DNA of 13,821 nt, from the NCBI GenBank assembly GCA_021160625.1, contig JAGHCE010000148.1:1-13821 (forward strand). Direction: 5' to 3'. The notes beneath the pieces are model-generated. The model ran no database searches, was not told the DNA's origin, and worked only from the letters and a program-made list of their open reading frames with translations. The position numbers were made by a program, and so were the translations under genes. The DNA is from Planctomycetota bacterium (lineage in GTDB: Bacteria > Planctomycetota > DG-23 > SLPQ01). Of the stretch, positions 1 to 6,672 are shown one piece after another. Positions within the stretch are counted from its first letter, which is position 1, and every line of letters starts with the position of its first letter.

Positions 1-38
1 CGGGCGCGCGCCCGGCGGCGTTGGAGATGCTGCGATGA
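1..38 (+). CDS. C-terminal end of an upstream gene (probably flhF), truncated by the window edge
   Basis: The frame reading GARPAALEMLR then TGA at 36-38 is open to the window edge and overlaps the flhG start as ATGA (35-38), the usual sign of translational coupling. In many polar flagellates, and in planctomycete flagellar clusters, the gene directly before flhG is flhF, the SRP-type GTPase that FlhG activates. The identity rests only on this context, because eleven residues carry no diagnostic motif. Confidence 0.45.
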   Translation, partial: GARPAALEMLR

Positions 39-1030
39 GCGTACGAGAGCGAGACATTACCGCTTCGATCGGGCTCGACCAGGCCGCGGGCCTGAGGCGA
101 CTCGTCAAGGCGACGCGCGGCGTGCGTCGGCCGCAGGGGAGGGCGCGGGTGCTGGCGGTGACCTCCGGCAAGGGCGGCGTGGGCAAGTCGAGCTTCGCGC
201 TCAACTTCGCCATAGCCGCCGGGCGCTACTACCAGAGGGTGGTCCTGGTGGATGTGGACCTGGGCCTTGCGAACTTAGACGTGATGTGCGGCGTGAAGGC
301 GACGGCGGGCCTGGCGGACGTCATTTCCGGCAGGAAGCGGCTCTTTGAGGTCGCCGTCCCGATTGCCGGCCGACCCAGCGGCCGGGACACCCGGCGGGTG
401 GATCTTATTCCCGGGGCAAGCGGCGTGGCGTATCTCGCGGACCTGCCGGACGAGGACCGTGCGAGGCTCCTGGCCCAGCTGGAGATTATCGAGAGGCAGG
501 CGGACCTCGTGATACTGGATACGGGCGCCGGCGTTTCTCGAAACGTCATCCGGATAGCCGCGGCCGCAGACGAGGTGTTTGTGGTGACGACGCCCGAACC
601 CACAAGCATCACCGACGCCTATGCCGTGGTCAAGCTCGTAAGCCGCGAGCGCGAGCACGGCACGTTGAGGCTTGTCGTGAACCAGGCCTCCTCGCGCGGC
701 GAGGCCTCGAAGGTGGCGGCGCGGATAGCCTCGGTCGCCAGGCGTTTCCTCTCCGTGACGGTGGAACCGGCCGGCTCGATCCTGACCGATCGGAAAGCGG
801 GTGAAGCGGTCAGGCTGCGCCGGGCGCTCGTGACGGCTTTCCCCGCAAGCCCGGCGGCGCTGGACATAAGCACCATCGCCCGGCGGCTGAGGGGGACTGC
901 CAAAACGAGCGCGAAGACGGGATTCGTAGGCCGCCTGAAGCGGGCGTTCAGGGTACTTGCGACGGGCCGTCCGGAGGCGCAAATCGAGGCATCCGGAACC
1001 GGCTTGCAGGCCGAGCGACAAGGGAGGTAG
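35..1030 (+). CDS. flhG: FlhG/YlxH-type MinD-family ATPase (flagellar number/placement regulator)
   Basis: A 331-aa MinD/ParA-type ATPase. The deviant Walker A motif SGKGGVGKSS lies at residues 44-53, LVDVDLGLAN (switch I/Walker A') at 71-80 and DLVILDTGAG in the middle of the protein. The segment DQAAGLR at residues 15-21 matches the DQAxxLR motif that in FlhG proteins contacts and stimulates the GTPase FlhF, which separates this protein from plain MinD. The family acts at the membrane/cytoplasm boundary to limit the number and position of flagella. The ATG at 35 follows GGAG (23-26) by 8 nt and overlaps the upstream stop. The last 45 or so residues are basic and could form an amphipathic membrane-binding tail (inference). 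It is followed by a small membrane protein and a FliA-type sigma factor, consistent with a flagellar regulatory operon. It ends in TAG. Confidence 0.9.
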   Translation: MSVRERDITASIGLDQAAGLRRLVKATRGVRRPQGRARVLAVTSGKGGVGKSSFALNFAIAAGRYYQRVVLVDVDLGLANLDVMCGVKATAGLADVISGRKRLFEVAVPIAGRPSGRDTRRVDLIPGASGVAYLADLPDEDRARLLAQLEIIERQADLVILDTGAGVSRNVIRIAAAADEVFVVTTPEPTSITDAYAVVKLVSREREHGTLRLVVNQASSRGEASKVAARIASVARRFLSVTVEPAGSILTDRKAGEAVRLRRALVTAFPASPAALDISTIARRLRGTAKTSAKTGFVGRLKRAFRVLATGRPEAQIEASGTGLQAERQGR

Positions 1031-1033
1031 GCC

Positions 1034-1333
1034 TTGAAGCGCAGGACGGCATCAGTTTTCGGGCTGCTGGGTTTTGCAACGGTGGCCCTTATCGAGGCCC
1101 TCAAGGGAAGGGATCTCCTTGAGGCGGTTCCCCGCGCGATATTGGCGGCGATTGTAATGGCCCTGGTGGGCTGGGTTGTTGGAACCGTGGCCGGAAAAGC
1201 CATAGGCGAGGCGGTCGATTCCAAGGTGCCTGCCTACACTCCCGGCGACAGCGAAGCCAAACGGGAAAACGGCGAAACCGAAGGGGAGGCGCCCAACGCC
1301 TCACCGGCAGACCAGCAAGAGGAAAATAAATGA
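1034..1333 (+). CDS. Small membrane protein between flhG and the sigma factor (unknown function)
   Basis: A 99-aa protein read from a TTG start that sits 6 nt after a strong GGGAGG (1022-1027), which itself lies in the end of flhG. Two hydrophobic stretches, about residues 7-22 and 34-56, are consistent with two membrane segments. Glycines and alanines (GWVVGTVAGKAIGEA) suggest a tightly packed helix. The C-terminal third is acidic, polar and low-complexity (about residues 70-99), probably a disordered cytoplasmic tail. It overlaps the next gene as ATGA (1330-1333). I do not recognise the family. The position between flhG and fliA makes a role in flagellar regulation or placement plausible, but this is inference from context only. 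Confidence 0.75.
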   Translation: MKRRTASVFGLLGFATVALIEALKGRDLLEAVPRAILAAIVMALVGWVVGTVAGKAIGEAVDSKVPAYTPGDSEAKRENGETEGEAPNASPADQQEENK

Positions 1334-2103
1334 AAGCCAAGGGGAAGAAGGAAATCGCGCGTCTGTGGGTCGAGTACAAGCGCACCAGCCAAAAGCAGTA
1401 CTTCGACACCATTGTCCTGCAGTACCTGCCGCTTGTGCGCTACACTGCCGAGCGCATCCGGGGGAAGCTGCCGAGAGGCGTGGACGTGGATGACCTCTTC
1501 AGCGCGGGTATTTTCGGGCTTATGGGTGCGATCAAGGCCTTTGACATCGCTCGGGGGGTGAAGTTCGAGACGTACTGCACCCCCCGCGTTCGAGGCGCCA
1601 TACTCGACCATCTCAGAAGCGAGGACTGGGTGCCGCGCCTGGTACGGTCGAGGGCCCACCGGCTCGAACAGGCTTATGACGCCCTGCGTGTGGAGCTGGG
1701 GCGCAACCCTACCGATGGGGAGACGGCCGAGTATATGGAAATCTCGATGGCGGAGTTTCACCACATCCGCAAGGAGTCCAACGCCGTCGCGATGATCTCG
1801 CTCGACCGTCGCTGGGGCTCGGACGACGATGACGGCATCAAGGAACTCGACATCGTCAGTGACCAGAAGGGCGAAGACCCCATCCGTAACATCCAAAAAA
1901 AGGACCTCAGAGACCTCATCACCCGCGGTCTCAACAGCAAAGAGCGCCTCATCATCGTTTTGTACTACTACGAGCAGCTCACAATGAAGGAAATCGGGCT
2001 GACGCTGGGCCTGTCGGAATCACGGGTCAGCCAGATGCACGCCGCAATTCTCTTGAGATTGAGGAAACTTCTGGCCGATAGAAAAGAGGAGTTCGTATCG
2101 TAG
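1330..2103 (+). CDS. fliA: RNA polymerase sigma factor of the FliA/WhiG (sigma-28) family
   Basis: A 257-aa sigma-70 family protein, the usual length for FliA. Region 2 spans about residues 25-110, with LPLVRYTAERIRGKLP, VDVDDLFSAGIFGLMGAI and the promoter-melting/-10 helix FETYCTPRVRGAILDHLR followed by EDWVPRLVRSRAHRLE, the FliA signature. Region 3 spans about 110-170. Region 4 spans about 195-250, with a helix-turn-helix at LTMKEIGLTLGLSESRVSQMH. The family directs RNA polymerase to late flagellar and chemotaxis promoters (consensus TAAA-N15-GCCGATAA) and is usually held in check by FlgM, which is not seen here. The ATG at 1330 overlaps the preceding stop and has GAGG nearby. A WhiG-like role is possible by sequence, but the flhG neighbour favours flagella. 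It ends in TAG. Confidence 0.92.
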   Translation: MKAKGKKEIARLWVEYKRTSQKQYFDTIVLQYLPLVRYTAERIRGKLPRGVDVDDLFSAGIFGLMGAIKAFDIARGVKFETYCTPRVRGAILDHLRSEDWVPRLVRSRAHRLEQAYDALRVELGRNPTDGETAEYMEISMAEFHHIRKESNAVAMISLDRRWGSDDDDGIKELDIVSDQKGEDPIRNIQKKDLRDLITRGLNSKERLIIVLYYYEQLTMKEIGLTLGLSESRVSQMHAAILLRLRKLLADRKEEFVS

Positions 2104-2121
2104 GACGGGGCGAGCCCCGTC
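2104..2121. repeat. Short GC palindrome after the sigma gene
   Basis: GACGGGGCGAGCCCCGTC begins on the base after the stop codon: 8-bp arms with a 2-nt centre. No T-tract follows on either strand, so it is not a convincing terminator. It resembles the short GC hairpins of the repeat array downstream and may stabilise or punctuate the message. Confidence 0.5.
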
Positions 2122-2236
2122 TGCAGGAAAGGCCCATGGAAGGGCTAAACCGCCGAGGAGGACCCTTCGGGTTTTGTTTGGAGAGGCGCCGCGGGAGCCG
2201 CAAAACGCCGCCGGTGCCGCTCGAAGGGCTGCACAA

Positions 2237-2253
2237 GGGGGGCAGTGCCCCCC
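2237..2253 (+). promoter_or_regulatory. GC hairpin just upstream of the ribosome binding site of the 102-aa gene
   Basis: Arms GGGGGGCA and TGCCCCCC (1-nt centre, effectively 6 G-C pairs round CAGTG) lie about 17 nt before the GGGAGGCG ribosome binding site (2270-2277). It is close enough to influence ribosome loading, but the binding site itself is outside the stem. It may equally be another member of the short palindromes that litter this stretch. Confidence 0.35.
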
Positions 2254-2279
2254 GATGGCACTTGTCGCAGGGAGGCGAT

Positions 2280-2588
2280 ATGTCCATCATCGGCCACGCA
2301 ATTCAGGCTAACATTGCCAACGTACACGTCGCACTCAAACAGCAGCAGGCTGCCGAAGTCGCACAATCCCAGAGGCAGGCGCGGCGCCACAGACGTATCC
2401 TCAAAGCGGAGGAAGAGGCGCGCGAAGCTGTCCGCCGCGCACAGGAAGCCCGCGAGGATCGTACCGAAGACGTCGTCCAGGACGACCAAAAGCCCGGCCG
2501 CCGCAAGCCCACCGGGCATCCCCGCGATGACGAAAGCCGCGACAGTGCGCCCGACCGCCCGACAGACCATCTGGACCTCTTCGCATAG
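2280..2588 (+). CDS. Small helical charged protein, end of the flagellar regulatory block (unknown function)
   Basis: A 102-aa protein starting MSIIGHAIQANIANVHVALK. The start at 2280 is chosen because GGGAGGCG lies directly before it. An in-frame ATG at 2136 would add 48 residues encoded by palindromic, low-complexity DNA and has no convincing binding site. Residues about 12-60 are rich in A, Q, E and R (QQQAAEVAQSQRQARRHRR, LKAEEEAREAVRRAQEA) and predict a long helix or coiled coil. The rest is polar and probably disordered. No signal peptide or membrane segment is visible. I do not recognise the family. It lies 176 nt after the sigma factor on the same strand and is followed by the repeat array. 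Ends in TAG. Confidence 0.65.
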   Translation: MSIIGHAIQANIANVHVALKQQQAAEVAQSQRQARRHRRILKAEEEAREAVRRAQEAREDRTEDVVQDDQKPGRRKPTGHPRDDESRDSAPDRPTDHLDLFA

Positions 2589-2589
2589 G

Positions 2590-2864
2590 GGGTCTTCGGC
2601 CCCTTTTTGCTATGGGGGAGGGCTTCGCCCCCTTTCTGCTATGGGGGCCACGGGCATTGCCCGAGGCAAGCAACTGACCTTTCGCGGGCGAGGTGTGTCT
2701 CGCCCCTACAAAACAAATGCAATGTGGCACTGGTGGCTTGTCCACCAGTAATACGCGTGGGCTAAAGCCCACCCACATTGGCCACGGACGTTGCCTGTGG
2801 CAATCAACTGACCTTCTGCGGGCGGGACGTGCCCAATAGGTAGGGCGGACATTCTTGTCTGCCG
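2590..2864. repeat. Composite palindrome array, copy A (intergenic)
   Basis: This fills most of the gene-free stretch between the 102-aa gene and coaD. It is a chain of different short hairpins joined by conserved linkers. They include a GGGCTTCGCCCC-type unit read about twice (2591-2646), CGGGCA-t-TGCCCG (2651-2663), GGGCGAG/CTCGCCC (2686-2705), TGGTGG/CCACCA (2731-2747), GTGGGCT-aa-AGCCCAC (2757-2772), a second CCACGGACG-type unit (2782-2800), and GGCGGACA/TGTCTGCC (2844-2863, one wobble pair). The same modules recur in the same order and orientation inside the lptD-like gene at 5552-5790. No transposase, long terminal repeat or obvious target duplication is seen. Similar repeat text recurs in planctomycete-like genomes as far as I recall, but I cannot name a curated family. 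Confidence 0.85.
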
Positions 2865-2925
2865 TCGTTTATTCCGCGTGCAGCGGGGCACACCGGAACT
2901 TACTGCTCCGGGGCCGGGCACAGAT

Positions 2926-3408
2926 TCAACGCTCGAACCGGGCCTTGAGTGCTTCCTCCACATCCTCAGGCACAAACGCCGATACGGAACCGCCGTGCGC
3001 GACTATCTCGCGAATGAGCCTGGCCGAGACGTAGGAGTACTCCAAGCTCGGCATCACGAAGACGGTCTCCACTTCCTCGGCGAGCTGCCGGTTCGTGAGC
3101 GCCATCTGGAACTCGTACTCGAAATCAGACATCGTGCGTATGCCGCGCAGGAGAACGTGAAAACCCTTCGCGCGCACAAAGTCCACCGCCAGCGTGTCGA
3201 ATATCTCCACCGAGACGTTCCTAATGTCCTGCGTGTGGCGCCTCAGGAAACTGGCGCGCTCCTCTTCGGTGAATATGGGGTTCTTCGTGACGCTCCTGCC
3301 GGTTACCGCGACGACGAGCTCGTCGAAGATCGCCGCGCCGCGCCGGATGACGTCCAAGTGCCCGTACGTCATCGGGTTGAACGTGCCCGGATAAACCGCT
3401 TTGGCCAT
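2926..3408 (-). CDS. coaD: Phosphopantetheine adenylyltransferase
   Basis: A 160-aa protein of the usual family length. It joins 4'-phosphopantetheine to AMP from ATP, giving dephospho-CoA, the penultimate step of coenzyme A synthesis in the cytoplasm. The nucleotidyltransferase motif is clear: YPGTFNPMTYGHLD (residues 6-19) holds the (T/H)xGH ATP-binding site as TYGH at 14-17. LLRGIRTMSDFEYE (86-99) and QMALTNRQLA (101-110) are the conserved pantetheine/ATP-binding stretch, and YVSARLIREI (126-135) replaces the common SSSLVKEI segment. Minus-strand reading places GGAGG 8 nt before the ATG. The gene starts 22 nt after the lptD-like stop, so the two are probably co-transcribed. It ends in TGA beside the repeat array. 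Confidence 0.96.
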   Translation of the reverse strand: MAKAVYPGTFNPMTYGHLDVIRRGAAIFDELVVAVTGRSVTKNPIFTEEERASFLRRHTQDIRNVSVEIFDTLAVDFVRAKGFHVLLRGIRTMSDFEYEFQMALTNRQLAEEVETVFVMPSLEYSYVSARLIREIVAHGGSVSAFVPEDVEEALKARFER

Positions 3409-3430
3409 CGCGCTTTCGCCTCCACAGAGC

Positions 3431-6226
3431 CTAATAGGACATTCTCGAACCGGCGCGTCCCACAGGGAAAATCCCTATGTGCACGCTCGTGTCGCCGCGC
3501 CCCTTGTCATAGTCGACCGATATCTCCAGCACAAACCGGTGAAGGTTGCGCTGCATCACGATCGATTCGTTGAGGAACTGGTTCCCATCGATATCGTACT
3601 GCCCGAGGAGCCTCACCCTCCACAGGTCGGTTATCTCGTGGTTGACCAGCATCGTCACGGCCGACGACGAGACGTCCCGTATGTAGCGGCTTCCCAGCGC
3701 CCAGGAGGTCCGAGGCGTATGGTCCACGCGCAGCCACACGCCCGCCTTGTCAAACCTGTCGCCGTAGGTGTCGTAATCGCCGTCGGCCAGCACCGAGACG
3801 TCGTCGGTAAGGTCCGAGCGCCCGTAAAGCCTGATATCCGACCACACCCTGGCGTCGTTGTCGCGCCTGGGCTTCGGGAAGAAGTCCGCCTCCGCGTCAA
3901 GGCTCAAGAGGTCCACAACGCGCTCGGGTGCGCCTTCCTCGGCGGGCTCCCGCTTCGTCTGGAGGCGGTGCCTCATATGGATCGTGGCCGCCTCGAACGT
4001 GTCGGCCGTGTCCACCTCGTCGAACTGCAGGAGTTCATCGGGGGTCATCGTGGCGTCATACGTGTTTTCGTAGGTGAAGTCAAGCCCGGCGATATGCCGC
4101 AGGCGGTGGATGTCCAGCGCCGCACTCTCAACGTCCCAGGTGCGCCATACCGCGGGCAAGCCCACCTTGGCGCCCCAGGAAGCAACGTACCGATTCCCCG
4201 TGGAACCGTCAGCCGTCTCGTCGTACCAGGTCGTGCGCGCCGTCGCAAAGGGCGTCACACAAAAGCCTCCCTTGAGGGGAATCGGCATCTCCACGCTATG
4301 CCACGTGTCGGCGCGCTGGGTCTGGTAGGCCCCGAGGCCGAGCCCCTCATCGGGGCGAAACCTAACGTTGCCCGCGCGAGAGGTCGAGTCATAAAGAATC
4401 TGCCCATCCCAAAATGGGCAAGAAACCACGTCAAACCTGGCCTCGCCGAGGTATTCCGTCTGGGATTGGAAATCATTGAGACGGGGCAGGTAAAGCAGGG
4501 AACCCGAAGCGTTTTCCCAGCCCTTCCGGAGATAGAGATACGTCTCCTGCTCCTTGCCCTCCTTGGCCTCCTTTTCGTAATACTCCGCGAGGAAGCCCCT
4601 CTCCGAGATGTACGAAAGCTCCGCGTCGAAGCGCAGGCTGTCCAGGATGCTTCGGTGGCGCCACTTGATCCTGCCTCGGTCGTCGCGCTCCGGCTTGAAG
4701 CCGTCGGCGTCCGTGCCACGGTCCTTTATGTAGTACCCGAAAAGATTCCCGGATGTGGAGTCCTTGTCATACTCGAACTCAACGCCCGCCCCGGTGCCCC
4801 TCTTTGCAAGGTAATCGACCTCGCCGGAAAGCGAGCCCCACTTCGTCATCCGGGCCGCCCAGGAATCCGCCGAGCTGCCGGAAAGAAAGTCCAGCAGGTT
4901 CCACCGGGTCCGCACGAAATTGCCGAAATCGTCCGAGTTTCCCACTTCGAGTCTCTGGAGCGGCGTATGCGTCTGCCTTATGTCCCGCGAGAGCCTCGGC
5001 CAGGCAAGCACCGGCACGTCGCCGAGGTAAAGCCGGTTGCCCTCGGCCACGACCATCGCCGACTGTACGCCCGCTTCGTCTTCGGTGACGTCCAGGCGCA
5101 CCTTGCGGGCCTGGATGCGGTAGTGCGGCAGGCCGAATTCGCAGGTCGTCACGTAGGCCTCGTCGGCCTCGAAGGAACTACCCGACAGTGCCCGGACCTT
5201 GCGTGCCCTCATAATGAGCGGGAGGTTCTGCTTCTCAAGACGCGTGTAGACCTCCGCATCGACGAGCGTCGCGTGGCCGGTGTCGTAGTCGTAAAATATG
5301 CGGCTCGCATCGAGCTTGGCCGACGGCGTAGTGAACTGCACGTCCTCCTCGGCATATATCTGGAGACTGCCCTGCTGGGTATCCGTGCCCGCACGCTGTC
5401 GGATTACGATGTTTTGCGCACGCATCCGGAAATCCGCCAGGGAAATCTCCACGCCGCCGGTGATGATGACGAACCTTACATCATCGACCGTTTCCATCTT
5501 AATATTGTAGCCGTCCGAATCAATAGCGACGCGCCCGATCTCAACAGCCCCGGAGGTCTTCGACCCCTTTCTGCTACGGGGGCCACGGACGTTGTCCGTG
5601 GCGATCAACCGACCTTCCGCGGGCCAGGCTCCCCTCGCCCCTACGTGGCGATGTGGCACGGGTGGCTCGTGTAGGGTGCGGCTTGACGCACGCGGGAGGT
5701 CTTCAACCCCTTCCTGCGAGAGTAATGCGCGTGGGCTAAAGCCCACCCTACATTGCTGTTGGCCGGTAGGGCGGACATTCCTGTCTGCCGGTTTCGCGGG
5801 CGCAGGATTTTTGTCACGGCCGATTTCCTCGTCAAGCGCCGTAACGGCGCGCTTCAAGATGCCGGACTCGGCGGGTCTGGCAAGGGCCGTCAGCACCCTG
5901 TCGTCGACAATAAGCCCCTCGCCGCCTGTAAGCCTCGTTACGCCGCCGGAGCCCCCCGATTCGCTGTAGATGGAAAGCGTAATGCGGCCTGTCCTTCGCG
6001 CGGCCTCTTCGTCAAACCAGATGACCATCCCGTCACCCGAAAGGGCCGCGCCCGGGCTCTTGACCCTCGCGTCGCCGTCAAGGATGAATCCGCGCGTCGG
6101 CCCCTCCAGCCAGGTCTGTATCCTGTCCGCGTGGAGGGAGATGTCCGAAGCCCCCGCAACGCCCGCCGCAAGGAGCACCAGGAGGATAGACACCGCAGAA
6201 AGCCTCTTGAGCATAACCGGCACCAT
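3431..6226 (-). CDS. lptD: LptD-like outer-membrane LPS-assembly protein carrying an in-frame repeat insertion
   Basis: About 931 aa from the chosen start (MVPVMLKRLSAVS). An ATG at 6214 is nearly as good, and one at 6337 lacks a binding site and would bury the signal peptide. Residues 1-26 form a signal peptide (VSILLVLLAAGVAGA). Two OstA/LptA-like segments follow (about 29-125, and about 228-400 with GGVEISLADFRMRAQNIVI and PSAKLDASRIFYDYDTG), then an LptD-type barrel rich in alternating aromatic strands to the C-terminus (PVLAWPRLSRD and later). In diderm bacteria LptD inserts lipopolysaccharide into the outer leaflet of the outer membrane with LptE. Residues about 145-225 do not look like this family: they are translated from a palindromic repeat array (5552-5790) sitting in the linker between the two OstA-like parts. 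The frame stays open throughout. coaD follows at 22 nt. Ends in TAG. Confidence 0.8.
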   Translation of the reverse strand: MVPVMLKRLSAVSILLVLLAAGVAGASDISLHADRIQTWLEGPTRGFILDGDARVKSPGAALSGDGMVIWFDEEAARRTGRITLSIYSESGGSGGVTRLTGGEGLIVDDRVLTALARPAESGILKRAVTALDEEIGRDKNPAPAKPADRNVRPTGQQQCRVGFSPRALLSQEGVEDLPRASSRTLHEPPVPHRHVGARGAWPAEGRLIATDNVRGPRSRKGSKTSGAVEIGRVAIDSDGYNIKMETVDDVRFVIITGGVEISLADFRMRAQNIVIRQRAGTDTQQGSLQIYAEEDVQFTTPSAKLDASRIFYDYDTGHATLVDAEVYTRLEKQNLPLIMRARKVRALSGSSFEADEAYVTTCEFGLPHYRIQARKVRLDVTEDEAGVQSAMVVAEGNRLYLGDVPVLAWPRLSRDIRQTHTPLQRLEVGNSDDFGNFVRTRWNLLDFLSGSSADSWAARMTKWGSLSGEVDYLAKRGTGAGVEFEYDKDSTSGNLFGYYIKDRGTDADGFKPERDDRGRIKWRHRSILDSLRFDAELSYISERGFLAEYYEKEAKEGKEQETYLYLRKGWENASGSLLYLPRLNDFQSQTEYLGEARFDVVSCPFWDGQILYDSTSRAGNVRFRPDEGLGLGAYQTQRADTWHSVEMPIPLKGGFCVTPFATARTTWYDETADGSTGNRYVASWGAKVGLPAVWRTWDVESAALDIHRLRHIAGLDFTYENTYDATMTPDELLQFDEVDTADTFEAATIHMRHRLQTKREPAEEGAPERVVDLLSLDAEADFFPKPRRDNDARVWSDIRLYGRSDLTDDVSVLADGDYDTYGDRFDKAGVWLRVDHTPRTSWALGSRYIRDVSSSAVTMLVNHEITDLWRVRLLGQYDIDGNQFLNESIVMQRNLHRFVLEISVDYDKGRGDTSVHIGIFPVGRAGSRMSY
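5552..5790. repeat. Composite palindrome array, copy B, inside the lptD-like coding sequence
   Basis: The modules match copy A in order and orientation. They are GGTC-ttc-GACC (5555-5565), CCACGGACgttGTCCGTGG (5583-5601), a decayed GGGC...CTCGCCC unit (about 5620-5641), the GATGTGGCACGGGTGG text (5650-5665), GTGGGCT-aa-AGCCCAC (5731-5746) and GGCGGACA/TGTCTGCC (5770-5789). Copy B also has a hairpin not in copy A, GTGCG-gcttga-CGCAC (5676-5691), followed by another GGAGGTCTTC unit. Its minus-strand frame has no stop, so it adds roughly 80 residues to the LptD-like protein. The exact ends are uncertain by about ten bases because no uninterrupted homologue is at hand. Confidence 0.88.
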
Positions 6227-6421
6227 CTCGACGGACTCGTGGGAGTCGAACACCAAGGCAATAAGATACTGCCGCGAACGCCTGCGGTCAAGTGCGGGCC
6301 GCGCGTCCATAGTAGGAAGTCGCGCAGAGCGCGTCATTCACGGCGGGTAAACCTTGCCGTACGCGGCAGTACTGGCCGGATTCTTCCGGGTTGGATTTGC
6401 CTTGATATCGGCGGGGCTTGC

Positions 6422-6450
6422 AATAACGTAGCGACTGTTTTGTTAGTCAA
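6422..6450 (-). promoter_or_regulatory. Candidate promoter for lptD-like/coaD
   Basis: On the minus strand TTGACT (6450-6445, five of six to the -35 consensus) is followed after 17 nt by GTTATT (6427-6422, three of six to the -10 consensus). The good -35 and correct spacing support it; the -10 is poor. It would give a leader of about 190 nt before the chosen lptD start. Confidence 0.3.
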
Positions 6451-6587
6451 GCGTTTTTAGGGTGTGCTCTCCACGGCGGGTACATTTATCCGCCGGCGGT
6501 GTGGCGGACTTATCCACCGATGAGTAGTGATCGGGGATTGGAGCGCGCATTTTTCCCAAAAAAGCACTGTCGTGCGTGTGTATCGCT

Positions 6588-6615
6588 TTGCCTGGGGAAG
6601 GCTGGTTCTTAGACT
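6588..6615 (+). promoter_or_regulatory. Candidate promoter for the GH4 gene with overlapping palindromes
   Basis: TTGCCT (6588-6593), 16-nt spacer, TAGACT (6610-6615): four of six matches at each element. The palindrome CTTAG-a-CTAAG (6608-6618) covers the -10, and a second inverted repeat AGTCCCT/AGGGACT (6617-6623 and 6636-6642, 12-nt gap) lies at the expected transcription start. That arrangement is what a repressor operator would look like, but no regulator gene is present in the window. Confidence 0.35.
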
Positions 6616-6616
6616 A

Positions 6617-6642
6617 AGTCCCTTTAAGTGGGCATAGGGACT
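6617..6642. promoter_or_regulatory. Inverted repeat upstream of the GH4 gene (operator or leader hairpin)
   Basis: Perfect 7-bp arms AGTCCCT and AGGGACT separated by 12 nt, ending 30 nt before the GH4 start codon and 16 nt before its GGAGG ribosome binding site (6659-6663). It could be a DNA operator or a small RNA hairpin. There is no T-tract, so it is not a terminator. Confidence 0.4.
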
Positions 6643-6672
6643 GCGGTAACCGAGTGCCGGAGGATCTGAGCA

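Larger units (their letters stand above)
6227..6672. other. Divergent intergenic region between lptD-like (-) and the GH4 gene (+)
   Basis: No supportable gene lies in these 446 bases; short frames here lack binding sites and family features. The region holds the candidate promoters and inverted repeats listed separately, plus the short inverted repeat TCCGCC/GGCGGA (6489-6508), which has no T-tract. It must contain the control sites for both divergent transcripts unless lptD is transcribed from elsewhere. Confidence 0.7.

Noticed and set aside
2055..2081. GCCGATAG near the end of the sigma gene, resembling a sigma-28 -10 element
   Set aside because: The matching -35 position reads GAGA rather than TAAA, and the bases encode part of the sigma protein; probably chance.
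2590..2864. Could the repeat array be a CRISPR array?
   Set aside because: The units differ from each other, are not evenly spaced, and there are no spacers of constant length or cas genes.
2401..2975. Minus-strand frames of 125 and 89 codons over the intergenic repeat
   Set aside because: They are translations of the palindrome array and run into the 102-aa gene or coaD; treated as repeat, though the peptide similarity to the lptD insertion is reported.
3401..5674. A 757-codon open frame on the plus strand, opposite the lptD-like gene
   Set aside because: It is antisense to a gene with signal peptide and family features, has no binding site or recognisable domain, and such mirror frames are common in GC-rich DNA.
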